NCBI RefSeq assembly: GCF_000214175.1
Contig: NC_015564.1
Coordinates: 3,844,001 to 3,908,000 of the forward strand
Origin: Hoyosella subflava DQS3-9A1
Lineage (GTDB): Bacteria > Actinomycetota > Actinomycetes > Mycobacteriales > Mycobacteriaceae
DNA: 64,000 nt
Reading direction: 5' to 3'
The position numbers and the translations under genes are program-made. The notes below the pieces were generated by a model. That model saw only the letters and a program-made list of their open reading frames with translations, made no database searches and was not told where the DNA came from. Below, piece after piece: positions 8,321 through 20,051 of the stretch. Position 1 is the stretch's first letter. Every line of letters starts with the position of its first letter.

Positions 8321-9091
8321 TCAGAACAGTTGCGGCTCGCGCTCGTCGGCATCACCGACCGGCACGATGAGGTCAGATCCCTCGTTACGCACCTGGTTGA
8401 CCTTGGTACTGACGCGGCGGACCTCGATTGTGCTGTCGAAATCCGCGGGCGGTTGAAGCAAGTCCTCAGCCGCTGGACGATCTGGTGCAAGCCACGCTTG
8501 CCAGCGGTCAGGGCTCACTACGAGCGGCATGCGGTCGTGGATCTCGGTCAGCACACCCACCGCGTCGGTTGTGAGAACTGCACAGCTGAGAAGCGGAGGA
8601 GCATCCTCTTGCGCGGAAGGGTCCCGCCATGCGGACCACACACCAGCGACATAAATCCTAGATCCATCGCGCGGGGTCATGAAGTATGGCACCTTCACGA
8701 GCTTCCCGGTGACGGGGTCATCGGCCTGCACCCACTCGTACCAGCCATCCATCGGGATGAGACAGCGCTTACTCTTCATTGACGTTCTGAACGCGGGCTT
8801 ATCGGCCGCCGATTCAGCCCGCGCGTTGAACAGCAGAGGCCCCTTCTTGATCTCCTTCGACCAGTGCGGGACGAGTCCCCACCGCATCGCCCGGATTCGC
8901 CGGCGCAGCGGGGAGTCCGCATCAGCAGAGTCGTCACGCCGGTCGACTACGGCCGCGACGGTCGTCGTGGGCGCGATGTTGTAGCCCACCCGCGGTGAGC
9001 CGCCGCCCTCAGCATTGGGCGTCTCGTCGAGAGCATCGAGTTCCGCCGCTAGCGTTGCGGGATCGGCGGTGGTTGCGTATCTGCCACACAT
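8321..9091 (-). CDS. SRAP-domain protein (YedK/HMCES family)
   Basis: 256 residues beginning MCGRYATTA: the catalytic Cys2 must be exposed after Met removal, which fixes the start at 9091 rather than the upstream in-frame start at 9118. Other active-site parts are visible: MDGWYEWVQ with its Glu, and IHDRMPLVV with its His. Family members form a thiazolidine crosslink with abasic sites in single-stranded DNA and protect them. Position next to aroA matches Rv3226c. Divergent from aroA across 80 nt. Confidence 0.93.
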   Translation of the reverse strand: MCGRYATTADPATLAAELDALDETPNAEGGGSPRVGYNIAPTTTVAAVVDRRDDSADADSPLRRRIRAMRWGLVPHWSKEIKKGPLLFNARAESAADKPAFRTSMKSKRCLIPMDGWYEWVQADDPVTGKLVKVPYFMTPRDGSRIYVAGVWSAWRDPSAQEDAPPLLSCAVLTTDAVGVLTEIHDRMPLVVSPDRWQAWLAPDRPAAEDLLQPPADFDSTIEVRRVSTKVNQVRNEGSDLIVPVGDADEREPQLF

Positions 9092-9171
9092 AAGTTCCAT
9101 GCTAAGCACGAACCGCAAAAAGGAGACGGGTCCACTGCCCCGGTGTTGCCGCTATGCGCGAAGATGGGTAC

Positions 9172-10458
9172 ATGAGCATGTGGACCGCACCGACCCACCC
9201 GTCGCCCATCCACGCGAAGGTGGAAATCCCAGGTTCGAAGTCGGTGACCAACCGTGCCCTCATTCTGGCTGCTCTCGCGGACGGCCCCTCAGTCATTCGC
9301 GGTGCACTTCGCAGTCGCGACACGAATCTGATGATCGATGGGCTGCGAATGCTCGGTATCGACATCACCGAGGACACCCTGGATGAGACGACGCTCCACC
9401 TCTCCCCCGCGTCGATGCACGGCACTGAGATCGATTGCGGTCTCGCGGGAACGGTGATGCGGTTCCTTCCGCCCGCTGCAGCGCTCGCAGCCGGAGACGT
9501 CCACTTCGACGGTGACTCGCAAGCCCGCAAGCGCCCGCAGCGCGTCACCCTCGACGCTCTGCGCGCGCTCGGCGCCTCGGTCACCGGCGACGGACTGCCC
9601 TTCACTGTGCACGGGACGGGTGCGCTGCGCGGGGGCATCGTCGACATCGATGCGTCAGGTTCCTCGCAGTTTGTTTCGGGTCTGCTCCTGTCGGGGGCGC
9701 GATTCGAACGAGGGGTCGAGATCCGGCACACCGGCGCTCGCGTGCCGTCAACCCCCCATATCGACATGACGGTCGAAATGCTCGCGGCAGCAGGAGTCCT
9801 GACCACACGGCCGACGCCCTCACAATGGAAAGTCGAACCTGGGCCGATCCGTGCGACCGACTGGAATGTCGAACCGGACCTCTCGAACGCAACACCGTTT
9901 CTTGCGGCCGCCGCAGTGACTGGGGGTTCCGTGACGGTGCCGCGGTGGCCGGCCCGGACTTCGCAAGCTGGCGACCACATTCGTGGCATCCTCGCTGAAA
10001 TGGGTGCACAGGTCACCTACGACGGTGGCGCGCTGACCGTCTCGGGTTCTGACCACCTCAGCGGGATCGACGTTGATCTTGGGGACGTCGGTGAACTCAC
10101 ACCGACTGTCGCTGCACTTGCCGTCTTCGCGGACACGCCAACGCAGATAAGGGGAGTCGCACACCTGCGCGGCCACGAGACTGACCGGCTGGCCGCGCTG
10201 AGCCATGAGATCAACGGTCTCGGCGGAAAGTGCGAGGAAACCGAAGACGGCTTGCGGATCGTACCTGCACCGCTGCACGGCGGCACCTGGCACGCCTACG
10301 CCGACCACAGAATGGCGACCGCTGGCGCGATCGTTGGACTACGTGTCGAGGGTGTCAGCGTCGACGACATCGACACGACCGCGAAGACACTTCCCGGGTT
10401 CGCCCAACTCTGGGGAACGATGCTTGATCAGGGTCTCAACGAAGGGAATTCGCTCTGA
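9172..10458 (+). CDS. aroA: 3-phosphoshikimate 1-carboxyvinyltransferase (EPSP synthase)
   Basis: 428 residues. Catalyses shikimate-3-phosphate plus PEP to EPSP in aromatic amino-acid synthesis. N-terminal signature [16 protein letters not shown], the [11 protein letters not shown] phosphate-binding loop, and the second signature [11 protein letters not shown] with DHRMAT near the C-terminus are all present. I prefer ATG 9172 (MSMWTAP) to 9154 by comparison with the usual short N-terminus; 9178 is equally possible. The stop overlaps the proposed rsgA start. Confidence 0.95.
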   Translation: MSMWTAPTHPSPIHAKVEIPGSKSVTNRALILAALADGPSVIRGALRSRDTNLMIDGLRMLGIDITEDTLDETTLHLSPASMHGTEIDCGLAGTVMRFLPPAAALAAGDVHFDGDSQARKRPQRVTLDALRALGASVTGDGLPFTVHGTGALRGGIVDIDASGSSQFVSGLLLSGARFERGVEIRHTGARVPSTPHIDMTVEMLAAAGVLTTRPTPSQWKVEPGPIRATDWNVEPDLSNATPFLAAAAVTGGSVTVPRWPARTSQAGDHIRGILAEMGAQVTYDGGALTVSGSDHLSGIDVDLGDVGELTPTVAALAVFADTPTQIRGVAHLRGHETDRLAALSHEINGLGGKCEETEDGLRIVPAPLHGGTWHAYADHRMATAGAIVGLRVEGVSVDDIDTTAKTLPGFAQLWGTMLDQGLNEGNSL

Positions 10459-11453
10459 GACAACGCGAGTTTGACGAGTCGGATGTTCGCATCAGACCGG
10501 GGAAACGGTCGCGCCCGCGCACCAAGACCCGGCCTGAGCACCTCGACGCCGAGATGGCGATGGTGATCTCAGTCGATCGTGGCCGCTGGGGCTGCGTACT
10601 GGAACGCGACCATAGCACCACGGTTACGGCGATGCGTGCCCGCGAGCTTGGCCGAACCCCAATCGTCGTTGGTGACCGCGTTTCGCTGGTCGGAGACCTT
10701 TCAGGAAACCCTGGCTCGCTAGCGCGGATAGTCCGGCTCGAAGCACGGACTAGTGTGTTGCGGCGCACCGCGGACGATACGGACCCGTTCGAACGGATCG
10801 TCGTCGCTAACGCGGAGAAGCTCCTCATCGTCGTCGCTGCCACTGATCCTCCACCGCGAACTGGTTTTGTGGAGCGGGCACTCATCGCGGCGTACGCCGG
10901 CGGTATCGCACCGATTCTGGGGATCACGAAAGGTGATCTCTCTGATCCCGCAGAGTTCACGGTGCATTTTGAGAAGCTCGACCTGCCGATTGTGCGCTGC
11001 GGTATCGATGACGGGCTCGAAGCCTTGACGGATCTTCTCGCAGGCTCTGTTACCGCGCTGCTGGGGCATTCGGGTGTCGGGAAGTCGACACTGGTGAACA
11101 GGCTCGTCCCGGATGCTTACCGCGCAACTGGCGAAGTGACCGGTGTCGGCAAAGGCCGACACACCTCGTCGCAATCGGTGGCCTTGAGGCTGGATCAACT
11201 CCCCGGGCCCAGCTGGGTTGTGGATACGCCAGGTGTCCGCTCTTTCGGCCTCGCACACATCGACGTGAACGATGTGCTTGGAGCTTTCGCCGATTTAGCC
11301 GAGGCAGCGGAGGACTGCTCACGCGGCTGCAACCATCTCGGGCCACCTGAAGATCCAGAATGCGCCCTCGATTCTCTCGAAGGCGCATCCCATGCACGAG
11401 CTATGGCCGTTCGGCGGATGCTTGAAGCGCTCCGTTCGAACGATATGTGGTGA
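10455..11453 (+). CDS. rsgA: ribosome biogenesis GTPase RsgA (proposed CTG start)
   Basis: Circularly permuted GTPase that acts in 30S maturation: G4 (GITKGDLS) precedes G1 (GHSGVGKST) and G3 ([10 protein letters not shown]); the C-terminus has the zinc motif [17 protein letters not shown]. The first ATG is at 10554 (299 residues), but the frame is open upstream and encodes [11 protein letters not shown] and [11 protein letters not shown], which I recall as conserved N-terminal sequence of mycobacterial RsgA (about 330 residues). The only start-like codon with a ribosome site is CTG 10455, 7 nt after GAAGGGA and overlapping the aroA TGA; it gives 332 residues. Fold is certain; start is inferred. 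Confidence 0.8.
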   Translation: MRQREFDESDVRIRPGKRSRPRTKTRPEHLDAEMAMVISVDRGRWGCVLERDHSTTVTAMRARELGRTPIVVGDRVSLVGDLSGNPGSLARIVRLEARTSVLRRTADDTDPFERIVVANAEKLLIVVAATDPPPRTGFVERALIAAYAGGIAPILGITKGDLSDPAEFTVHFEKLDLPIVRCGIDDGLEALTDLLAGSVTALLGHSGVGKSTLVNRLVPDAYRATGEVTGVGKGRHTSSQSVALRLDQLPGPSWVVDTPGVRSFGLAHIDVNDVLGAFADLAEAAEDCSRGCNHLGPPEDPECALDSLEGASHARAMAVRRMLEALRSNDMW

Positions 11454-11456
11454 CCG

Positions 11457-12764
11457 TCAGGCCGCCTGCAACGCGCGAACGGACTCCGCCGGTGTGGCGG
11501 GCCGGCCGATCAGCTTGCGGATCGCGGGAACAATCCCGCGCTGCTTCTTTGTTGCATTCATCGCGGAGCGGAGACCACGACGCGCACCTGTCACCGGGTC
11601 TATACCTGCGAATGTGTCCTTGAGCCCGCCGCGAATGCGGAACTTCAGCTCCGAGTTGGTTTCCGGCGCGTCGTCGCGCGTGGCTGTCAGGTAGCGATCT
11701 GGAAGCGCAAGCTTCGCGATGGTCCGCCACGTCTGCAGGTACATCTTCGGGAAAGAGCCCGTGGTGTAGGGCAGGTCGTATTTATCGGCCAGGGCCTCCA
11801 CCCGTGCAGCTATGTCCTTGAGCCGGTTACTCGGCATGTCGGGGAAGAGGTGATGCTCGATCTGGTAGCAGAGGTTGCCACTCATGAAACGCATAATCGG
11901 GCCCGCCTTGAAATTCGCCGAACCGAGCATCTGCCGCAAGTACCATTCGGCTGGAGTTTCGTTGCGGTACTGCTCTTTCGTGAACTTCTCAGCACCGTCT
12001 GGGAAGTGCCCGCAGAAGATGATCGCGTTCGACCAGAAGTTTCTAATGACATTCGCAGTGAAGTTCGCTGCCAGCGTCGTCAGGAACGCGGGGCCGGTGA
12101 GCGCCGGGAACAGAACGTAGTCCTTACCGATCTGCTTGGCGATCTTCTTGAGAACCTCTGCGCGAAGCTCTTCGAACTCTTCGCGATCCTTTTTTCCAGC
12201 TGCCACCTTGCCCAGTTCGAGGTGCTGAATCGCAACCCCGTACTCGAAGAGCGCCGCGAGGATAAAGTTGTAGATCGGGTTGCCGAGGTTGAACGGCGTC
12301 CACCTGTTATCACGCGTAACGCGCAGCAGACCGTATCCCACATCAGGGTCGAGACCCACCACGTTCGTGTACTTGTGGTGCATGTGGTTGTGGGTCTGCT
12401 TCCAGTGGGCCGCAGGGTCGCTGATGTCCCACTCCCAGGTGGAACTGTGGATTTCGGGGTCGTTCATCCAGTCCCATTGACCGTGGATGACGTTGTGCCC
12501 GATCTCCATGTTCTCGACAATCTTGGCAACCCCAAGGCCAACGGTGCCGAGGACCCACGCTGGAGGGAACCAGCTAGCGAAAAGGACTGCGCGGCTGCCG
12601 AACTCCAGGGAACGCTGAAAACGAATGGTGTTGCGAATGTATCGGGCATCACTCTCACCGAGCGACTCCTCGAATTCCGCGCGAATCTGGTCGAGCTCGC
12701 GCCCTAGCGCCTCGACGTCTTCTGTGGTGAGATGCGCGTATTCTTTGATGTCGGTGATCGCCAT
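11457..12764 (-). CDS. desA3: acyl-CoA delta-9 fatty acid desaturase (DesA3-like)
   Basis: 435-residue membrane di-iron desaturase introducing a double bond into stearoyl/palmitoyl-CoA. The three histidine clusters are GHNVIHGQWDW, HNHMHHKYTN and QIEHHLFPDMPSN. Hydrophobic segments flank them. The start MAITDIKEYAHLT matches the start of M. tuberculosis DesA3 (Rv3229c) from memory. Its electron donor, the 2Fe-2S reductase, lies just upstream on the same strand, separated by 95 nt with its own palindromic elements. Convergent with rsgA, stop codons 3 nt apart. Confidence 0.94.
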   Translation of the reverse strand: MAITDIKEYAHLTTEDVEALGRELDQIRAEFEESLGESDARYIRNTIRFQRSLEFGSRAVLFASWFPPAWVLGTVGLGVAKIVENMEIGHNVIHGQWDWMNDPEIHSSTWEWDISDPAAHWKQTHNHMHHKYTNVVGLDPDVGYGLLRVTRDNRWTPFNLGNPIYNFILAALFEYGVAIQHLELGKVAAGKKDREEFEELRAEVLKKIAKQIGKDYVLFPALTGPAFLTTLAANFTANVIRNFWSNAIIFCGHFPDGAEKFTKEQYRNETPAEWYLRQMLGSANFKAGPIMRFMSGNLCYQIEHHLFPDMPSNRLKDIAARVEALADKYDLPYTTGSFPKMYLQTWRTIAKLALPDRYLTATRDDAPETNSELKFRIRGGLKDTFAGIDPVTGARRGLRSAMNATKKQRGIVPAIRKLIGRPATPAESVRALQAA

Positions 12765-12801
12765 CTGAGCCCGTCCTAACGTAATCAGAGGTAGTAACCT
12801 T

Positions 12802-12819
12802 ACCTACGCCCACGTAGGT
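12802..12819. promoter_or_regulatory. inverted repeat before desA3 (CGTAGGT element)
   Basis: ACCTACG-CCCA-CGTAGGT, perfect 7-bp arms, 38-55 nt before the desaturase start. The right arm continues as CGTAGGTTACC, near-identical to the two repeats before the reductase gene. Confidence 0.6.
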
Positions 12820-12825
12820 TACCAA

Positions 12826-12840
12826 ACCGTAAGTTACGGT
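12826..12840. promoter_or_regulatory. perfect palindrome before desA3 (ACCGTAA element)
   Basis: ACCGTAAGTTACGGT: 7-bp arms around one G, 6 nt from the CGTAGGT inverted repeat. TTACGGT also occurs within the repeat cluster before the reductase gene. Likely operator. Confidence 0.6.
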
Positions 12841-12859
12841 ATCGTATTTGTGGCGCAGT

Positions 12860-13981
12860 TCATAGCTCGAATGTACAGTTGCCGGCTGGCGTATTCACGC
12901 ACGTCTTGACGCGCTCACCCGGGTTGGATTCCCTGCCGCTGCGCAAGTCGCGGACAAATCCCTCGCTCAATTCCGCCACACAGGTATGACAGATGCCCAT
13001 ACGGCACCCGAACGGCATTCGCACACCGACTTTTTCACCAGCTTCAAGCACGGTTGTGGCACCGTCGACCTCGACAGCTTTGCCAGAACGCCGGAATTTC
13101 ACCGTTCCACCTTCACCCGCGTTCGCGGTGCGGTTGATGGTAAAGCGCTCGACATGAAGGTGGCCCGCGCGTCCCTGCTCCTCCATATAGACTTCAAGGT
13201 TGTCGAGCAGCGCTTGCGGTCCGCACGCCCACACCTCACGCTCACGCCAGTCGGGGAAATGCTCGTCCAGCATTTCCGGCATGAACTTGCCATCCTCGGT
13301 GGTCAACTGGAGATGGAGCTGGTAACCCGCACGTTCCTCGTACCCGCTCAACTCGGCTCGGAACATGATGTCATCCGACCTGCGAGCAGAGTGAATATGG
13401 GCAATGTCTGCAATCTCATCGCGCCTCGCGAGTGTTCGCAGCATCCCCACTACGGGGGTGATGCCACTGCCCGCGGTGACGAAGAGAATCTTCTCCGGCG
13501 GCGGCTCCGTAAGCGTGAAGTCACCCTGCGGAGCGGCAAGCCGGACGATCGTCCCCGGCTTCACTCCGCCAACAAGGTGCGTGGACAGAAAGCCTTCCGG
13601 CATCGCTTTTACCGCGATCGAAATCACGCCCTCATCACGCGCGGGCGGGGAAATGAGCGAGTACGAGCGCCAGTGCCACCGCCCGTTGATATGCAGGCCG
13701 ATTCCGACAAACTGACCGGGCTGATAGTCGAACCGGAAACCCCAACCAGGCTTGATAACCAGCGTTGCCGAATCGGCAGTCTCCGGCCGTACCTCGACAA
13801 CTCGGCCGCGGAGTTCCCTCGCCGACCACAGTGGATTGACCAGGTGCAGATAATCATCTGGGATCAGTGGTGTCGTAAGGCGCGCAAAGAATCCCCGCAC
13901 CGCGTTCAGCCTGCGGTTTTCGAGAGCGGGAACGCCCTCGATCGGCTCCTCAAGCCATCGCGCGAGATCCTTGAACTTCAT
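12860..13981 (-). CDS. flavin/2Fe-2S oxidoreductase, electron donor to the desaturase (Rv3230c-like)
   Basis: 373 residues from ATG 13981 (AAAGG 6 nt upstream). FAD-binding domain with RSYSLISPP, NAD-binding domain with FVTAGSGITPVVGML, and a C-terminal plant-type ferredoxin domain with CRMGICHTC and a fourth cysteine in VKTCVNTPAG. It passes NADPH electrons to DesA3; Rv3230c is the known partner in M. tuberculosis. Lies upstream of desA3 on the same strand with repeats in the upstream gap. Confidence 0.93.
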   Translation of the reverse strand: MKFKDLARWLEEPIEGVPALENRRLNAVRGFFARLTTPLIPDDYLHLVNPLWSARELRGRVVEVRPETADSATLVIKPGWGFRFDYQPGQFVGIGLHINGRWHWRSYSLISPPARDEGVISIAVKAMPEGFLSTHLVGGVKPGTIVRLAAPQGDFTLTEPPPEKILFVTAGSGITPVVGMLRTLARRDEIADIAHIHSARRSDDIMFRAELSGYEERAGYQLHLQLTTEDGKFMPEMLDEHFPDWREREVWACGPQALLDNLEVYMEEQGRAGHLHVERFTINRTANAGEGGTVKFRRSGKAVEVDGATTVLEAGEKVGVRMPFGCRMGICHTCVAELSEGFVRDLRSGRESNPGERVKTCVNTPAGNCTFEL

Positions 13982-14023
13982 AGCCACCCTTTCACCATCC
14001 CCTACCCTACGGACCCCAGCGCT

Positions 14024-14049
14024 CGTAGGTTACGGTTACGTAGGTTACG
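14024..14049. promoter_or_regulatory. tandem CGTAGGTTACG repeats before the reductase gene
   Basis: Two identical 11-mers CGTAGGTTACG at 14024-14034 and 14039-14049, 15 bp start to start, 43 nt before the reductase start. The same core occurs before desA3. Confidence 0.6.
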
Positions 14050-14095
14050 TTCCGGGCCGCGAGATTGCCGAAGCGATGAGACCTAATTCACTTTG

Positions 14096-14611
14096 TCATA
14101 GCAACTCGACGAGGAAACCTAATTCTTGCGTGGCGTACCAGGCCAGATCATGGTCCTCGGCATCGCCGAGGACAAACTCGGCCTCACTGTCTCCAAAGTC
14201 CGCTTCATCGATAATTGCCGCGGCCCGGGAAACCGACTCTTCTGCGTCGGCGAGATCGATGTGCGCTGACGCAACCTGCTCCAGCGTGATAGCCGAACTC
14301 ACCGACACGACCGCGTCGTCAAGGTCTGACCTAAGTGTCACCTGTTCATCGTCGACGTCGGCTGCAATTACCGCCCGTCGGTAGCGAACATCAGCCGGGG
14401 CGCCACTCTCTGCCTCCGCTGCGAGCAGTCGCAGAGAAGCCCGCGCGGCGTCGCGCATTGCGACCTCCGCGAGTTCGTCATCGTCGCCAGAGCGATACGC
14501 TTCCCGTAGCGCGGGTGTCACCGCAAATGCCCGCCCAGCGAGCGGAAACAGCTCGCGTTGCTCGACTAGTTGCTGCACCCCATGCAGCGTGACTGGGACA
14601 TAGATGCGCAT
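14096..14611 (-). CDS. conserved hypothetical protein, DUF6912-like (Rv3231c-like)
   Basis: 171 residues starting MRIYVPVTLHGVQQL. Acidic and alanine-rich, no membrane segment, no catalytic motif that I can recognise. Conserved position upstream of the desaturase reductase (Rv3231c in M. tuberculosis). The gap to the reductase gene (114 nt) contains the CGTAGGTTACG repeats, so the two are probably transcribed separately. Function unknown. Confidence 0.75.
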   Translation of the reverse strand: MRIYVPVTLHGVQQLVEQRELFPLAGRAFAVTPALREAYRSGDDDELAEVAMRDAARASLRLLAAEAESGAPADVRYRRAVIAADVDDEQVTLRSDLDDAVVSVSSAITLEQVASAHIDLADAEESVSRAAAIIDEADFGDSEAEFVLGDAEDHDLAWYATQELGFLVELL

Positions 14612-14686
14612 AACCTGCCCTTTTCGGTGTCAGCCTCACAGTGCGCCAGTTGGCAACCACTCTGTCACTGCCTGGCCCTTCGACAT

Positions 14687-16081
14687 CTAGCTACATGCCT
14701 CGCGCAACTCGTCGAGAGACTCTCCGAGCATCGCAGCGAACACATCAACATCAGGCATAGCGGCACGATCCGCATTGAAGCCGAAGTAGATGCGTCCGTC
14801 GTAGGACGTTACGCCTATGGACAGCGCCTGGTTCTTGACGAGCGGAGGCACCGGATACATTTCTGTCATCTGGACACCGGCCGAGAACAGCGGCGATTGC
14901 GGCCCTGGGGCGTTGGTGATGATCAAGTTGAACCCACGCTGTGAGAAAGAACTGGCAACACGAGCGCTCAACGCATGCAGGGTGGCGGGCGCGAACCCGC
15001 TTAGCTGCACGAGCGTTCCCGCGTCGACCGAGCGGCCTGATGTGGAATGCACCTCTGTCGCATGTGCCACCTGTGACAAGCGGACTATCGGATTCGCCTC
15101 GCCGACCGGAAGGTCAATCATGAAAGACGACAGCTTCTTCCGCGAGTCGGGCCCTTCAGGTGCACCTTCGAGGTACACCGCCATCGGCACCAGCGCGCGG
15201 ACTGTGGTCGATGCTGAGACGGGCTCGCCCCGCGAAACCAGCCAGTTCCGAAGGGCACCGGTGAGCACCGACAGAACCACGTCGTTGACGGTGCACCCAT
15301 AGCGCGCCCGGATCCGCCGGAAGTCGGAGAGCATCACCGCCGCTACCGCGTATCGGCGGTTCCTCGAGATCGTGACGTTCAGCGGACTCGTGGGAGCATT
15401 GCTAGCCGCAGACCACGCCATAGACGCGAGCTTGCCGGCGCCTTGCGCTACCTTCGCTACCGTCGTCGATACGTCCTTCGTCGCCAGCCGCAATGTGTCC
15501 GCAGCTTCACGCGGCCGGGACACCAAGTCCATCACCGCACCCGCGAGCAAACGGGCATCACTAGGCTCACGCTCCGGCATCCACAGGTCATCCGCCAGTT
15601 CCGGCGGACGTGGTTTGCGGTCAAAAATGACCTGCCCGATCTCCATGTTTTCGATGCCGTCAACGAGAGCCTCATGCGACTTGATGAAGAGCGCTGCACG
15701 CCCCTCTGAAAGCCCCTCTACGAGGTACATCTCCCACAGCGGGCGAGTCCGGTCGAGCGGCCGCGAAATGAGCCTCGCGATCAAGTCATGGAGCTGATCG
15801 TCACCTCCTGGCCTCGGCAGCGCCGAGCGGCGGACGTGATAGGTGATGTCAAAGTCAGAGTCATCTACCCACACCGGGCGGCCAAGCCCGCGCGCCACCT
15901 CTTTGACACGCCGCCGGTATCTAGGCACCAGTCCGATGCGCTCTTCCACCAGGTTCAGCAAGCTGTCGTAATCAAGCCCCTCCTGCGGAGTGCGGAAAAT
16001 TGCCAGCGTACCGACATGCATCGGCGTTGTGCTGTCCTCGAGATAGTAGAAAGCGGAATCAAGGTTGGACAGTTTCATCAC
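14687..16081 (-). CDS. wax ester synthase/diacylglycerol acyltransferase-like protein, altered active site
   Basis: 464 residues with full WS/DGAT domain architecture: N-terminal LSNLDSAFYYLEDSTTPMHV, RPLWEMYLVEGL, and C-terminal NAPGPQSPLFSAG and YDGRIYFGFNAD. The family motif HHxxxDG reads HEALVDG at residues 136-142, so the second, catalytic histidine is Glu137. Family members esterify diacylglycerol or fatty alcohols with acyl-CoA for storage lipid. GTG 16081 has GGAGGT 9 nt upstream. Position corresponds to Rv3233c/Rv3234c (tgs3). Activity is uncertain because of the changed residue. Confidence 0.88.
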   Translation of the reverse strand: MMKLSNLDSAFYYLEDSTTPMHVGTLAIFRTPQEGLDYDSLLNLVEERIGLVPRYRRRVKEVARGLGRPVWVDDSDFDITYHVRRSALPRPGGDDQLHDLIARLISRPLDRTRPLWEMYLVEGLSEGRAALFIKSHEALVDGIENMEIGQVIFDRKPRPPELADDLWMPEREPSDARLLAGAVMDLVSRPREAADTLRLATKDVSTTVAKVAQGAGKLASMAWSAASNAPTSPLNVTISRNRRYAVAAVMLSDFRRIRARYGCTVNDVVLSVLTGALRNWLVSRGEPVSASTTVRALVPMAVYLEGAPEGPDSRKKLSSFMIDLPVGEANPIVRLSQVAHATEVHSTSGRSVDAGTLVQLSGFAPATLHALSARVASSFSQRGFNLIITNAPGPQSPLFSAGVQMTEMYPVPPLVKNQALSIGVTSYDGRIYFGFNADRAAMPDVDVFAAMLGESLDELREACS

Positions 16082-16431
16082 AACCGCGCCACCTCCCCAC
16101 GTTGGCTGCGCATACTCGACTTACGCGGCGCATCCGCCGTAGCACTCCCCGCCTTCAGCACACTCACTTCACTCGTGACGCCCCCGACGTGTCGGTGCAC
16201 CCACACCGTCACCAAGCTGTTGTCCCCTTCACATGAGCTCTCGTCAAGATGATGCACCACAGATTACCGCGTTTCGCGCAAACTGTTTTCCCTGCGGAAA
16301 TATTACTCGAAGTGAGCTCAATACGTACAAAAGCGGCACGGCTGGTCTGGTCACGCTAGACTGGCTGCGCGCTCCGTCCTCTCCCGGAGACACCGCAGGC
16401 AGACGCATGTTTCTACGGAGAGGAATCTATC
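16082..16431. other. 350-nt divergent intergenic region
   Basis: Lies between the acyltransferase start and the Rv3235-like gene. A -10-like TAGACT is at 16357-16362 on the plus strand without a good -35. The ribosome site GGAGAGG of the downstream gene is at its right end. I see no coding frame with credible start or composition and no strong repeat. Confidence 0.4.
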
Positions 16432-17013
16432 TTGAGCCGCCACGTTTCGCTCGACACCAACTCCCCCAGTGTCGCGGAGTCGAGCATCGCACGAGGCCAG
16501 GAGCCATCGAGTCGGCCATGCCCGACAGGTCTCAGCGTCCGCCGAGTCGTCCCCGCTGAACCACCCTCAGCCGAGCAGAACCCAGCCTCAAGCCCTGCAG
16601 TACCCACTCAGGAAGTCCAGCGATGCGCAGGGTCCTCACAGTCGCGGCAGCGACGCGCTGGCCTGTCGCCCGCACGCCGTGTATCGCCGCCCGGCGGCGC
16701 TCATGCCGCTGCCAGCGCATTGTTTCGCATGACACTTGAGATCCTCGGCCGGCGGAGGCCAGTCACACACTTGTCCCAGTGCGCGACACGGCTAATAGTC
16801 GATCAGGTGGGCGCGATTTCGCGCGACTCACGCGGCACTGTCGGCAACGCGCGACTACTCCGTGTGCATGTACGCCCGGTCAGCTCGATGGCGACGGAGG
16901 CGTTCTGCACCTGCGAACGGGGTGACAGGGTGTTCGCGATCGCCGCAAAGATTGAATTGACGCCTGGGGTTCCACCCCGGTGGGTCTGCACCTCGTTGCG
17001 GGTAGTCCGGTGA
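16432..17013 (+). CDS. Rv3235-family protein (DUF6459-like)
   Basis: 193 residues. The N-terminal two thirds are low-complexity and proline/serine/arginine-rich; the last ~70 residues look structured and end FCTCERGDRVFAIAAKIEL...RWVCTSLRVV, the pattern I know from the Rv3235 family, whose members are found beside secA. TTG start at 16432 follows GGAGAGG by about 8 nt. Convergent with secA, with a 19-bp stem hairpin between. Function unknown; possibly linked to protein export by position only. Confidence 0.7.
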   Translation: MSRHVSLDTNSPSVAESSIARGQEPSSRPCPTGLSVRRVVPAEPPSAEQNPASSPAVPTQEVQRCAGSSQSRQRRAGLSPARRVSPPGGAHAAASALFRMTLEILGRRRPVTHLSQCATRLIVDQVGAISRDSRGTVGNARLLRVHVRPVSSMATEAFCTCERGDRVFAIAAKIELTPGVPPRWVCTSLRVVR

Positions 17014-17026
17014 AACACACATCTAC

Positions 17027-17071
17027 GTGCGCGGAGCACGTGCACACCACGAGTGCACGTGCTCCGCGCAC
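17027..17071. terminator. long bidirectional hairpin between the Rv3235-like gene and secA
   Basis: Perfect 19-bp stem (17027-17045 with 17053-17071, GTGCGCGGAGCACGTGCAC on the left) and a 7-nt loop, between two convergent stop codons. No T-run follows, as is common for actinobacterial hairpin terminators. Confidence 0.75.
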
Positions 17072-17083
17072 GGACATCAATCG

Positions 17084-19891
<2,808 letters not shown>

Positions 19892-19948
19892 GTACAGATT
19901 CCCTCAATCGTCGTTGTAACGGGCACCACCCTCGTCGGGGAGCGCCCG

Positions 19949-19982
19949 CATGGCGGGCCCGGCCTGGACTGGCCCCGCCATG
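19949..19982. repeat. hairpin 1 between hpf and secA
   Basis: Stem CATGGCGGG / CCCGCCATG (19949-19957, 19974-19982) with a 16-nt loop that is itself GC-rich. Adjacent to hairpin 2, only 3 nt apart. Confidence 0.5.
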
Positions 19983-19985
19983 GAA

Positions 19986-20014
19986 AGTCCGGCTAGGCGA
20001 AACCCAGCCGGACT
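19986..20014 (-). terminator. hairpin 2, candidate hpf terminator
   Basis: Perfect 9-bp stem AGTCCGGCT / AGCCGGACT (19986-19994, 20006-20014), 11-nt loop, 38 nt past the hpf stop in the direction of transcription, followed on that strand by TTTCC. Could instead act in the secA leader. Confidence 0.55.
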
Positions 20015-20051
20015 CCATGTTAGGACGCAGACGCGAATCCGTCCCTTCCCG

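Noticed and set aside
9102-10016. 304-codon antisense frame over aroA
   Set aside because: Ser/Arg/Pro-rich translation typical of a shadow frame; aroA on the other strand has all family motifs.
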